Shown piece after piece: positions 1 through 8,240 of a DNA stretch of 64,000 nt. A model generated the notes under the pieces. The model was given only the letters and a program-made list of their open reading frames with translations. It searched no databases and was not told where the DNA came from. The translations under genes and the position numbers were made by a program. Origin of the DNA: Geosporobacter subterraneus DSM 17957 (lineage in GTDB: Bacteria; Bacillota; Clostridia; Peptostreptococcales; Thermotaleaceae); the NCBI RefSeq assembly GCF_900142145.1, contig NZ_FQZV01000006.1, forward strand, positions 1 through 64,000. Direction: 5' to 3'. Each line of letters begins with the position of its first letter. The first letter of the stretch is position 1.

Positions 1-427
1 AACAGACTATCTTAAACATACAGAAAAATCAGCATGTTTAGTTCTATTTGCTTTTAGATTCTTGAGCCTGAGGGACATAGCCATCCGTAGGACTTGCCCT
101 TGATGGCATGTAAGGAACAATGCTACAATGCTGTGAATTTGACGGTGAAGTTTATCTGCTTTTGAGTTCTTTCGCCGTCGGTAATAATTTCAGAGCATTG
201 TTTGTCATGCTGTCAAGGGTGGCGCTAACCAGTTTAATCCCTTGACTCGGCATAAATTCACCAACCATTTAATGCTGTTTTGATTTTTTCCGTAGATTAC
301 ATGTGATTTTATTTGCTTTATTCTTTCATAAACTACTTTACACTACCCACAAATTTGTGAATACAGCTTTATTTTTTGTAAGGCTGGAATCAATTATTCG
401 AAGATTGAGCACTGGGTATATTTTCAT
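1..427. other. Left-edge stretch with no recognised gene
   Basis: I read both strands here and found no ORF with a convincing ribosome binding site or a recognisable product. A 33-codon minus-strand ORF starting near 270 has no ribosome binding site and no homology I can name. The stretch may be the remnant of a gene that lies left of the window. Confidence 0.4.
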
Positions 428-466
428 AATAAAGAAGGAAAGGGCGGCACCCTTTCCTTCTTTATT
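428..466 (-). terminator. Rho-independent terminator of spoIIR
   Basis: A perfect 17-bp stem (AATAAAGAAGGAAAGGG and its complement) surrounds a 5-nt loop. It overlaps the spoIIR stop codon. The arms are A/T-rich at the base, giving a U-run in the minus-strand transcript. Confidence 0.85.
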
Positions 467-1157
467 TTAATCCTACTACCCGGCCGATATTGTTCTTAGC
501 ACTCTCAAAAATCTCTACTACTTTAAATTTCAGCTTAACAGGGATAGCATCTTCACTGCCGGCGGTACGGATCATATTAAATTCCTCTTCTGTCAGCACA
601 CTCATCAGCTCTCTTTTCGTTTTTTCATTGGTCAGGCCGCTCTTCATATCTACAAAGCACAGGGGCGGAAAAAGGACACACCACCAGTTAGCTCCCTGAC
701 CTTTTCCGATTACAATTCTTAATGCCTCATAGGAACCTGCGGGCAAAGTGATGCTGCCATAGTTCTTTGTAGGGAAATCTACCCATCCCAGCTCCGCCTT
801 TACCGCATAGGTGCTGCCATTTTTCTGCAGCTCCTCCCTGGCAATGGCTTCTATATTCTTCAGATTGGCTTTTAAGATATCCCTTGTCTCCTCCAGGCTT
901 TTGGATTGCTCAAATTTAGGATTCATCTCTGCAATCACCCGGTCCCGTACCTTCAGTTTTAAGGCCTGATCCTCCGGTGCATCGCTGTTGGCCAATACAT
1001 GAAATCTTATGAGCCGATCCTTATAGCTGTCCTTATCTGCCTGTACCTCAAAGCCTGTAAAAACGAAATATGTACTCACCATGGCAATCAATACCAACCC
1101 GATGATCCACCGCTGTTTTGCCTTATTTAAGTCTACAATTCTAAAATTGTCCTTCAT
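462..1157 (-). CDS. spoIIR: Stage II sporulation protein R (SpoIIR)
   Basis: SpoIIR is the forespore-made secreted signal that triggers SpoIIGA to process pro-sigma-E in the mother cell. The 231-residue product has one N-terminal membrane or signal segment (about residues 17-36). The family signatures follow: IRFHVLANSD near residue 50, a DQALKLKVRD stretch, and the conserved block NWWCVLFPPLCF near residue 160. Length fits the family. The ATG is preceded by AGGGGG at good spacing. A strong hairpin terminator overlaps the stop, so it appears monocistronic. It lies beside the germinant-receptor operon, but this is probably only clustering of sporulation functions. Confidence 0.95.
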   Translation of the reverse strand: MKDNFRIVDLNKAKQRWIIGLVLIAMVSTYFVFTGFEVQADKDSYKDRLIRFHVLANSDAPEDQALKLKVRDRVIAEMNPKFEQSKSLEETRDILKANLKNIEAIAREELQKNGSTYAVKAELGWVDFPTKNYGSITLPAGSYEALRIVIGKGQGANWWCVLFPPLCFVDMKSGLTNEKTKRELMSVLTEEEFNMIRTAGSEDAIPVKLKFKVVEIFESAKNNIGRVVGLK

Positions 1158-1267
1158 AAAAATCCCCCTCTTGCTACGTTTTTATTCTACTCTCAGTATT
1201 AGCAAAGAGGGGAATTTTTAAACTCCATTGTAGGCTTTTTTCCTTGGAATATTTTAGGTCTGCCTTC

Positions 1268-2455
1268 CTACCTAACTGTTCCCACCCTTCGAATAGCAGC
1301 TTTCACCGTTATTTCTACTTCTGCATTGGGAAAAATTTCATCCCAATTATCTTTCACCTTTTCCCATATATCTGGCTGGAACTTGCGAAGATACTCTCCT
1401 GCCTGCACCAAATCAGCACCATATTCTTTTTGAATTTTTATAAAGGTACTCTCTATCTGTGCTTTGAGCTCTTGAGCCAATTGGGTTTCCACATTTTTGA
1501 TAAATTTGTCGATATAGGCCCCTTGACGGATTTCAAACATATGCTGCTCTACTTCTCCCTCCATTTCGATGGCAAAACTGATTACAATCTCCCCGTCCCT
1601 TTCAAATACTTTCATTTTCCCAAGGCTTTGGCGAAGCTCACAACCTGTTTCAACCCCATCCACCTTTACCGCAATTTGGATGGATCTTGTTTTATTCATC
1701 AGGATCATTAAGTTTCTTGTCTCCAGCTCTCCCAGCCAGCCCAGCATTTTAAAATCCTTAAGCACCGCACAGCCTGCTACTTTAACATCATCCTCACTGC
1801 AAATAATTCTAGGGGCAATCGCTGTATTGCTCTCGTGCATACTTCGCAGGATATACCCCAGATCAGCATCGGGAATCCGTGCTGTTCGGCTCTGCTGCAT
1901 CATCAAATCCCTAATAAAAAGTGCCACTGCCGGCGTTGGCGGAGGTGAGCAGCTTAAAACCTCCTTGGCTTTGCCCCGGGTGATCATCAGATCAATTTTT
2001 CTGCCTAGGCTTGGGCTTCTTTCAATGGCATCAAAAATCTCTCTTAGCATCACTGTGTCTTTTGCCGCCTCTTCTCCGATTACAATCAGCTTTGTATGTC
2101 CAAAATATAGATTTGAATCGATCCGACTAGTCAGCAGCTTTCGAACGTCATTGAGATTTTCGCCTACAGAAGTAAATATAAAGTTAGGATCTCCTTCTCC
2201 CTTCCCGGCGATTAAGCCCGTATTGGGATAGGTAAAGGTCACAGAATAGCGATTTCTTGCACTTTCCTCCGTCTCTCTTGCCCCGTTGCTCTCCATCTCT
2301 AAATCTGCTTTCTGCTGGGCTTTTTCCTCTTTTTCGAATTTGTCAATGGCTATGCCAAGAACAAATGCCTGCTTGTCGATTTCTACCTTGTCCCAGCAGC
2401 CGCTTAAAAAGCATATGACCCCTAATATCAATATTCCCATTTTTCCTTTAGCCAC
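1268..2455 (-). CDS. gerC: Spore germination lipoprotein, GerC (Ger(x)C) family
   Basis: This is the C subunit of a Ger nutrient receptor, a lipoprotein on the outer face of the spore inner membrane. The product of 395 residues begins with a short hydrophobic signal and a lipobox LSGC (Cys20), followed by WDKVEIDKQAFVLGIAIDK, the typical Ger(x)C start. The start is a GTG preceded by GGAGG nine bases upstream. The gene overlaps the upstream permease gene by 8 bp, which indicates translational coupling in an A-B-C operon. Which germinant is sensed cannot be told from the sequence. Confidence 0.93.
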   Translation of the reverse strand: MAKGKMGILILGVICFLSGCWDKVEIDKQAFVLGIAIDKFEKEEKAQQKADLEMESNGARETEESARNRYSVTFTYPNTGLIAGKGEGDPNFIFTSVGENLNDVRKLLTSRIDSNLYFGHTKLIVIGEEAAKDTVMLREIFDAIERSPSLGRKIDLMITRGKAKEVLSCSPPPTPAVALFIRDLMMQQSRTARIPDADLGYILRSMHESNTAIAPRIICSEDDVKVAGCAVLKDFKMLGWLGELETRNLMILMNKTRSIQIAVKVDGVETGCELRQSLGKMKVFERDGEIVISFAIEMEGEVEQHMFEIRQGAYIDKFIKNVETQLAQELKAQIESTFIKIQKEYGADLVQAGEYLRKFQPDIWEKVKDNWDEIFPNAEVEITVKAAIRRVGTVR

Positions 2456-3554
2456 TTTTTTTTGCCTCCTTATTCTTTCTTAACTGGCTAAGGAACAGCA
2501 TCAACAGCGGCACTACAGCCATGAAGAAGGTCCCGCCATAGTTTGCATATTGGCCCATCCAATCCCCTAACTGGGCTACATTGTCGGGGACTAATGCTAT
2601 AAAGTATACAATGGGCAACAAAGGCAGTACAAAATAGTTATATTCCTTAGAACCAATCACTTCACTGAGCAGCAGGCTTGCACCATAGTAGACGACTGCT
2701 GTCGTCATATATATGGAAATGATCCATATGAACATAATAAAAACTTCTATATTTTCAATAAAGGTGCCGGGAAACTGGACGGTCTTAAAGATTTCCAACA
2801 CCGGCCAGATAATATGGGTAGTTTCAGTCAGTCCAAATCTAGCTACTGTAATCACAACGATGGATATGTAAAAAAAGGTTATGAGCCCAACAGAAAGATA
2901 GACGGTTTGATGAATGTTTTGCGGTCTATCTACAAAGCCAGCAAAAACAAGAATAAGCTCTATGCCTATAAAGCTAAAAAAAACCGTAGGCACCCCTTTG
3001 ATCAACTGACTGACAGGGGTTCTGAACACAGGTAAAAAATGGGTCAGATCGACTTCTGGGATAATCGGCAGTACAATCAATATGGCTGTGAGTGTAACAA
3101 TAGGAAATAGTATTTCTGAAAGCCGAGCAATTGGTTCAATCCCGCTTCTGGCTGTATAAGCTGTGCCCAACAGCATGGTAACTATCAACACCTCTAAAGG
3201 CGTATTAAAAAGCAGATACTGCTTTGTAATCTCTCCAAAGGCTCTAACTTCATAGGCGGTCAATATGGTCAAGTATACAAAAAAAACTGCGGACAGCAGC
3301 AGACCCAATGGTTTTCCAAGGATGGTGCTGCTAAGCTGCACAAAAGTTTTACCGGGGAATTTTTTTACTACCATGTACATGACCAAACCTGCAAGCAGTG
3401 CAAGAAAACTTCCTGCCAACACCAGTATCCAACCATCAGGCCCCGCTTTTTCTGTCACATCTTTCGGCAGTGTCAAAATTCCCACCCCTACCACCGTTAT
3501 AGCCAATATGGCTGCCAGTTGACTGCTAAGTATCACGTCGTTATTTCTGTTCAT
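2448..3554 (-). CDS. gerB: Spore germination permease, GerB (GerAB) family
   Basis: This is the polytopic B subunit of the Ger receptor, an APC-superfamily transporter-like protein that binds the germinant within the spore inner membrane. About 368 residues, with around ten hydrophobic segments. It starts with ILSSQLAAILAITVVGVGIL and LPKDVTEKAG, typical of the endospore germination permease family. I place the start at the second of two close ATGs because it is nine bases from GGAGG; the first, at 3560, is only three bases from it. It overlaps gerA by 14 bp and gerC by 8 bp. Confidence 0.93.
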   Translation of the reverse strand: MNRNNDVILSSQLAAILAITVVGVGILTLPKDVTEKAGPDGWILVLAGSFLALLAGLVMYMVVKKFPGKTFVQLSSTILGKPLGLLLSAVFFVYLTILTAYEVRAFGEITKQYLLFNTPLEVLIVTMLLGTAYTARSGIEPIARLSEILFPIVTLTAILIVLPIIPEVDLTHFLPVFRTPVSQLIKGVPTVFFSFIGIELILVFAGFVDRPQNIHQTVYLSVGLITFFYISIVVITVARFGLTETTHIIWPVLEIFKTVQFPGTFIENIEVFIMFIWIISIYMTTAVVYYGASLLLSEVIGSKEYNYFVLPLLPIVYFIALVPDNVAQLGDWMGQYANYGGTFFMAVVPLLMLFLSQLRKNKEAKKSG

Positions 3555-5127
3555 CTTCATCTTCCTCCCCCGCAGGTTCTATGGGATTTTTCTTTAAACG
3601 GGTACTATCTTCTCTATGTAGATATTGAGGTCTTTTTTGCATGAAACGCAAAGATACTTTGATAAAAGAATCTTTAAAATCATTAAAAGTTGTACTGCTG
3701 GCAGCATAAGGACTTAAGTAGGGTACCCCAAAGCTTTTGAGATTGCATAAGTGGGTCAGAATCATAAGTAGGGCCAGCATCACACCATACAACCCCAAAA
3801 AAGCGGCGGCTGCCATCAGCATAAACCTTAAGAGCCGAAAAGCAATGGCAAAGCTGTAACTAGGTGTTGAATAAGCGGCCATGGCTGTTAAAGCTACCAC
3901 AATAACCATCAGCGGACTTACAATACCAGCCTCCACCGCAGCCTGCCCCAGCACCAGACCGCCTACAATACCAATTGTGGCGCCAATAGGTGCAGGAAGG
4001 CGTATCCCTGCTTCTCTCAGCAGCTCAATAGCCCCCTCCATGATAAAAGCTTCTATAAATGCAGGAAAGGGTACGTTATTTCTGCTTCCCGCCACATATA
4101 AGGCTAAGGACGTGGGCAACATTCCCGGATGATAAGAAGTAATGGCTATATAAATGGCCGGCAACAGCAGTGCAGTTCCTAATGAAAAATATCTTAACAA
4201 TCTTATGGCCGAAGCAATAAAAAACCGTTCATAATAATCTTCCGGCGACTGAAGGAGCGCTGTAATGGTTGCCGGAGCTATCAGGGCAAAGGGTGTATTG
4301 TCCACAAGGATGACTACCCGACCCTCATAAAGTGCCGCAGCCACTACATCTGGCCTTTGGCTATGCTGTATCTGAGGAAAGGGGGATCGCCATTCATCCT
4401 CGATTAACTGTTCGATATAGCCGCTTTCCATGATGTTATCAATATCTATATAGTCCAAACGTTCCTTAACCATCTTCAATACTGCCTTGTTGACAATTTC
4501 CTCAATGTAGATCACTGCAACATCGGTCTTAGATCTTCTGCCAATCTGCATCTGTTTAATACACAGCTTTGGATCACGTATTCTCCTGCGTATTAAGGCA
4601 GTATTCATGCGCATGGTTTCTGTAAAGCCTTCTTGGGCCCCACGAATAACGGTTTCTGTGGAAGGTTCAGTTACACCTCGGGAAGGCCACTTTTTTGTAG
4701 CAATCACCACTATTTTTTCCCAATTATCAAAAATCAGGAGCGTTTCTCCGGAAAGGATATTGTCTACGGCCTCGTTGATTTCTTCTACTTCTCTCATATC
4801 AGATACCGATAGGGCAGCATCCCGAATTACCTCATAAACTTTCTCCCGCAGACTGTGAAGATCTAATTCTGCCATACGAGACAGCAGCATCAGACTTTTT
4901 AGTACACTTTCATTCAGCAGATCTTTATCTGCCAATCCATCTATAAATATGGTGGCAAAGTGCATTTTTTGCTGCTTTCCCACCTTAAATTCTCTATAGA
5001 CTACATCGTCGGTTCCTGCCAGAATCTCTTTTATCCTATCAAGATTTTCATGATAATCTTTCTTGACAGGAATCTTTTCCCGTGGATTGTTTTTTTTCTT
5101 TGAGAAAAGTTCTTTAAAAAAATCCAT
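3541..5127 (-). CDS. gerA: Spore germination protein, GerA (GerAA) family
   Basis: This is the A subunit of the Ger receptor complex. The 528-residue protein has a soluble N-terminal region (about residues 1-290) with two small domains, then five or so membrane segments (about 295-460), then a short charged tail. Recognisable family stretches include GAQEGFTETMRMNTALIRRR and DNTPFALIAPATI. The ATG follows GAGGAGG. It is the first gene of the three-subunit operon, with a small membrane protein gene just upstream. Length and architecture are normal. Forespore (sigma-G) expression is expected for the family, but I did not identify the promoter. Confidence 0.95.
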   Translation of the reverse strand: MDFFKELFSKKKNNPREKIPVKKDYHENLDRIKEILAGTDDVVYREFKVGKQQKMHFATIFIDGLADKDLLNESVLKSLMLLSRMAELDLHSLREKVYEVIRDAALSVSDMREVEEINEAVDNILSGETLLIFDNWEKIVVIATKKWPSRGVTEPSTETVIRGAQEGFTETMRMNTALIRRRIRDPKLCIKQMQIGRRSKTDVAVIYIEEIVNKAVLKMVKERLDYIDIDNIMESGYIEQLIEDEWRSPFPQIQHSQRPDVVAAALYEGRVVILVDNTPFALIAPATITALLQSPEDYYERFFIASAIRLLRYFSLGTALLLPAIYIAITSYHPGMLPTSLALYVAGSRNNVPFPAFIEAFIMEGAIELLREAGIRLPAPIGATIGIVGGLVLGQAAVEAGIVSPLMVIVVALTAMAAYSTPSYSFAIAFRLLRFMLMAAAAFLGLYGVMLALLMILTHLCNLKSFGVPYLSPYAASSTTFNDFKDSFIKVSLRFMQKRPQYLHREDSTRLKKNPIEPAGEEDEDEQK

Positions 5128-5169
5128 TTTAAGCCTCCTCTACGGTTTATCTAGATATGTCTTTTGATA

Positions 5170-5376
5170 TTAAAAAATCTGCAACAATATGTACAAACCT
5201 ATCCCTCCAAATATATATAGGAGGCCCATATATCTGCACAGCTTTGCTTCGTTTTTGAGTTTTTTCTTTTTTAAGGCTGGCCCATCGAATAATAGGGAAA
5301 ATAACCCTACTGCAATCACCAGCATCATTACCGGTGCAGAGTAGATGGTTTCCACTTCTTTGACTATAATATTCAT
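5170..5376 (-). CDS. Small two-helix membrane protein upstream of gerA
   Basis: A 68-residue ORF with two hydrophobic stretches (about residues 12-30 and 49-66) joined by a lysine-rich loop. It lies 42 bp before gerA on the same strand and probably shares its operon. A longer overlapping frame (5147-5380) encodes no coherent protein, whereas this frame looks like a real small membrane protein. The ribosome binding site is weak (GGTGAT about 15 bases upstream). Small proteins of this kind occur beside ger operons in other Clostridia, but I cannot assign a function. Confidence 0.6.
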   Translation of the reverse strand: MNIIVKEVETIYSAPVMMLVIAVGLFSLLFDGPALKKKKLKNEAKLCRYMGLLYIFGGIGLYILLQIF

Positions 5377-5452
5377 CCATTTTTGTAAAATAGTATCACC
5401 TTCTCCAATAGAAATCTTCTATTATACTATTTGCATAACTGCCTAGGGATAT

Positions 5453-5485
5453 GCAAAAGGAGCAGCCTTTGGCTGCTCCTTTTGC
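5453..5485 (-). terminator. Rho-independent terminator after the nucleotidyltransferase gene
   Basis: The stem GCAAAAGGAGCAGCC pairs with its exact complement around a TTT loop, followed on the minus strand by A/T-rich sequence. It lies just after the stop at 5493. Confidence 0.8.
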
Positions 5486-5492
5486 ATTTTTA

Positions 5493-6227
5493 TTAAATGA
5501 TATATTTTTCTGCCATTAAAATATCTTCCGGCTTATCGATGTCATTGCCTACCTCGGGATAGGTGGATATGATTGCTTTTCCCCGAATTTTCATCTGCTT
5601 TTCCACCCGTTTTTCGATATCTTCAATAGATAGCTTTCCAAAGATCAGCTTCATTAAACATTTTAATCCCAATAAGCTGCACATTCGGAGAGGATTCTTT
5701 CGATGGAGCAGCATTTTCCTGCCTATTGCCATATACCGGTCGATCTTTCCTGTATCCACGAAGAACAGATTCCCCCCCGTAAAAACACCGTCGGCCAGCT
5801 TTACGAAAGTTCTCTTAGCCTCGGGATACCTGGCTTTTAAGGTTTCCTTTTCTACGATGGAATAGCATAAATCTGCCTCCAGGTCCATGCTTTGCATCAC
5901 AAAATCATTTAGGGCATCCTTTGTAATCATGGGGATGTCGCTGGTTGAGATCAATATTCTTTCTCCCGGGAAGGCCGCAATTCCTCTTTGTATATTTTCG
6001 ATCAGGGATGAACTGCTTTGCATCAGCCGCACCGATGGGTCTAATGCCAGTTTCTTTAATGCCTCTACATCCCCGATCACCAAAATTTCATCTATACACT
6101 GTGTTTCCTGGAGAGCATCAATTACATATCGGATCATTGCCTTATCATGGATTTTCAGCAGCGATTTATTCTGCAGCTTTCCTTCTAAGACTTCACCTTG
6201 TCCCCCTAAGATCACAGCCTTTGTCAT
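5493..6227 (-). CDS. MobA-like NTP transferase family protein
   Basis: A 244-residue protein of the nucleotidyl/sugar-phosphate transferase fold. The N-terminus MTKAVILGGQGE matches the glycine-rich nucleotide-binding loop of MobA-like enzymes, though the usual LAGGxSxRMG is altered. LLKIHDKAMIRYVIDALQ and the acidic STSDIPMI motif, a likely metal-binding site near residue 100, follow. Substrate is unknown; molybdenum cofactor, sugar nucleotide and polyol phosphate are all possible. The ATG at 6227 is preferred because AGAGGTG is nine bases upstream; a GTG at 6239 lies inside that site. It is separated from the GntR gene by a repeat-filled gap. Confidence 0.75.
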   Translation of the reverse strand: MTKAVILGGQGEVLEGKLQNKSLLKIHDKAMIRYVIDALQETQCIDEILVIGDVEALKKLALDPSVRLMQSSSSLIENIQRGIAAFPGERILISTSDIPMITKDALNDFVMQSMDLEADLCYSIVEKETLKARYPEAKRTFVKLADGVFTGGNLFFVDTGKIDRYMAIGRKMLLHRKNPLRMCSLLGLKCLMKLIFGKLSIEDIEKRVEKQMKIRGKAIISTYPEVGNDIDKPEDILMAEKYII

Positions 6228-6310
6228 GCTTTCTTTCACCTCTTTTTAGATGCATATGTTTTCTATGGCAGGGGCAGACCTGTGTGGAAGCCACTGAAAA
6301 AGTCCAGGTT

Positions 6311-6408
6311 TTGTCATTCTGAATGCAACGAAGTGAAATGAAGAATCTTTAAAAGGGCTTAAATGCTAAGATCCTTCGACTCCGTTTTACTCCGCTCAGG
6401 ATGACAAA
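6311..6408. repeat. MITE-like palindromic repeat, copy 1
   Basis: A roughly 100-bp element running from TTGTCATTCTGAATG to CAGGATGACAA, with an internal GAAGAATCTTT/AAGATCCTTC pairing. Related copies lie near 20.7, 26.2 and 50.9 kb. It is preceded by CTGAAAAAGTCCAGG, which also precedes copy 2. Confidence 0.75.
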
Positions 6409-6465
6409 TGATGGGTTAAGTTGATGCCTATGGGTCGTCCCTTACTTAATATTTTGTATTAAAAC

Positions 6466-7155
6466 CTACTTCATCGTATTTTTGTTGGCCAGCATGACAA
6501 TATTGTTTTCCAAGCTGTCAATATGCTGCTGAGCCACCTGCTGCGCAGCCACTGCATCACGGTTGGCGATGGCTTCTAAAATCGCCTGATGCTCTATTAA
6601 TAGGTCCTTCGGTTTATTATACTCTGAAAAGTAAGTGATCCTAAACCTTTGCACCTGCTCCTGAAAGCTTTGGGCAATCTGGATGAGCTTTGTATTGCGA
6701 GTAGATCGGAAGATTCTGTCATGGAACTGCATGTCCTTTTCAATCATGCCTTCAGTATTGCCGTTCTCAATACATCGCTTGAAGTGGTAGGAGATCAACT
6801 CCAGTTCCTTCATTTCTTCCTCTGTCATCCGTTCTGCTGCCAGATAGGCCGCCAGCCCTTCTAAAACAGAACGCACCTCTAGCACATCTAGGATGTCTTT
6901 AATCGACACATCAGCTACGTAGGCGCCTTTTCTCGGCACCATTACCACGAGGCCCTCCAGCTCCAGTTTTCGAATAGCTTCTCTCACCGGCGTTCTGCTG
7001 ACACCCAAGTGCTCTGCCAGCTGTACCTCCATCAGTCTTTCTCCGGGCTTTAGCTCGCCATTGATAATAGAATTTCTCAAATGTTCAAAAACTACATCAC
7101 GAAGCGGTTGATAATTCTGCAGCTTTAAACCGTTCATACCATGAAGACTCATCAC
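6466..7155 (-). CDS. GntR-family transcriptional regulator, FadR/FCD type
   Basis: About 229 residues. An N-terminal winged helix (about residues 15-80) carries the typical GERLMEVQLAEHLGVSRTPVREAIRKLE recognition region, seen here as ELKPGERLMEVQLAEHLG followed by VSRTPVREAIRKLELEGLV. A C-terminal all-alpha FCD ligand domain follows (about 90-215), with the Asp/His metal-binding pattern of the FadR subgroup. Such regulators often sense small carboxylates, but the ligand is unknown. The start (GTG at 7155 or ATG at 7152) overlaps the ispE stop codon, so it is probably translated with ispE. This neighbourhood is common in Clostridia. Confidence 0.92.
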   Translation of the reverse strand: MMSLHGMNGLKLQNYQPLRDVVFEHLRNSIINGELKPGERLMEVQLAEHLGVSRTPVREAIRKLELEGLVVMVPRKGAYVADVSIKDILDVLEVRSVLEGLAAYLAAERMTEEEMKELELISYHFKRCIENGNTEGMIEKDMQFHDRIFRSTRNTKLIQIAQSFQEQVQRFRITYFSEYNKPKDLLIEHQAILEAIANRDAVAAQQVAQQHIDSLENNIVMLANKNTMK

Positions 7156-8018
7156 GCATTCCCCCTATTGTAAGTTTTGACAACATAAGTTTGTTTATAT
7201 ACCTTCGATAAATTTTCACAGGCACTCCTTGCCTTATAATAATCTTTATATAAGCCATAAACCGTTGGGCCGCTGCCGCTCATCAGGCTGCCTAGGGCAT
7301 TATATTCCATCATACGCCGCTTTATATCCTTAACAATGGGGTGCATGGTTTCCGTTACTTGTTCCAATACATTGTGCAAATTTTCTCCAATGGTTTGCAA
7401 ATCATTGTTCTCCATAGCAATCAACAGCTTATCGGTATCAGGATGCTTCTGAAGCTTTTCCAATTGGAGGCTTTTGTATACCTCTGCCGTTGAAACGCAA
7501 ATATTGGGCTTGCAAAGGACCACCCAAGCAAATTCCAAACCTTTGATGGGGGTTAGCTTTTCACCGATGCCCTCTGCCAAGGCAGCTCCCTCTAAAATGC
7601 AAAAGGGTACATCTGCACCTAATGCTACGCTGTGGGTCATCAACTCTTCCCGGCTGGCACCGATATTCCATAGTTCGTTAAGTGCCAGCATCACCGCTGC
7701 CCCATCGGTACTTCCCCCTGCCAGACCTGCTGCCACAGGAATTTGCTTGTTTATATATATGTGTACGCCCTTGTGGATATTATACTTCTCCAGCATCAGT
7801 TGAGCAGCTTTATAGGCGATATTTCCCTGATCCTTTGGAATAAAGCCGCAGTCACTCTCCAATACAATCCCGCTCTCGATCTCCCGAACTTCTACTTCAT
7901 CATAAAGGTCCACCTGCTGCATGATCATCTTTACCTCATGATAACCATCCGCTCTTCTGCCTAATACGTCCAGAGATATATTTATCTTGGCTCTGGCCTT
8001 ACGTCTGATTGCTTGCAC
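7152..8018 (-). CDS. ispE: 4-(cytidine 5'-diphospho)-2-C-methyl-D-erythritol kinase (IspE)
   Basis: IspE phosphorylates CDP-methylerythritol in the non-mevalonate (MEP) isoprenoid pathway. It is a GHMP kinase of about 288 residues. The substrate-binding start ARAKINISLDVLGRRADGYHE, the ATP-binding loop PVAAGLAGGSTDGAAVM (near residue 95) and the C-terminal LMSGSGPTVYGLY motif are all present. Two in-frame GTG codons could start translation. The one at 8018 is favoured because the first, at 8027, lies within the likely ribosome binding site AGGGGTG. It ends in a stop that overlaps the GntR gene. Confidence 0.95.
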   Translation of the reverse strand: MQAIRRKARAKINISLDVLGRRADGYHEVKMIMQQVDLYDEVEVREIESGIVLESDCGFIPKDQGNIAYKAAQLMLEKYNIHKGVHIYINKQIPVAAGLAGGSTDGAAVMLALNELWNIGASREELMTHSVALGADVPFCILEGAALAEGIGEKLTPIKGLEFAWVVLCKPNICVSTAEVYKSLQLEKLQKHPDTDKLLIAMENNDLQTIGENLHNVLEQVTETMHPIVKDIKRRMMEYNALGSLMSGSGPTVYGLYKDYYKARSACENLSKVYKQTYVVKTYNRGNA

Positions 8019-8140
8019 CGAATTCACCCCTCATAAGGATTGTATCTATTTTTATTGTATCACTGGTCTTGTCCAATCATGTATGCAATATATAATATTA
8101 TATACTGCATAACTAAATTCCTTCAACCCTAGGGAGGAAA

Positions 8141-8170
8141 AGAAAAAAAGAGACGAAGAAAATTCGTCCC
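8141..8170 (-). terminator. Rho-independent terminator after the SLH protein gene
   Basis: On the minus strand GACGAA-ttttc-TTCGTC is followed by CTC and a run of seven T residues. It lies about 70 bp past the stop of the SLH gene, beyond a palindromic repeat, and probably ends the surface-fibre locus. Confidence 0.7.
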
Positions 8171-8196
8171 TGTAGGGGCTGCATACCCTGCAGACC
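8171..8196. repeat. CCCCTAC-type palindromic repeat
   Basis: TGTAGGGGCTGCA-tacc-CTGCAGACC is an imperfect hairpin of the family scattered through this window (constant end TGTAGGGG, variable GC-rich stem). It abuts the terminator at 8141-8170. Confidence 0.6.
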
Positions 8197-8240
8197 GCTT
8201 ACTCACATCTCACTGTTACGGGTTATACACTGTGCAATCT

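Noticed and set aside
1-427. Degenerate transposase at the left edge
   Set aside because: Minus-strand fragments up to 33 codons were read, but no transposase motif or terminal repeats could be recognised.
5147-5380. 77-residue ORF overlapping the small membrane protein before gerA
   Set aside because: Its composition is not protein-like, whereas the other frame gives two clear membrane helices.
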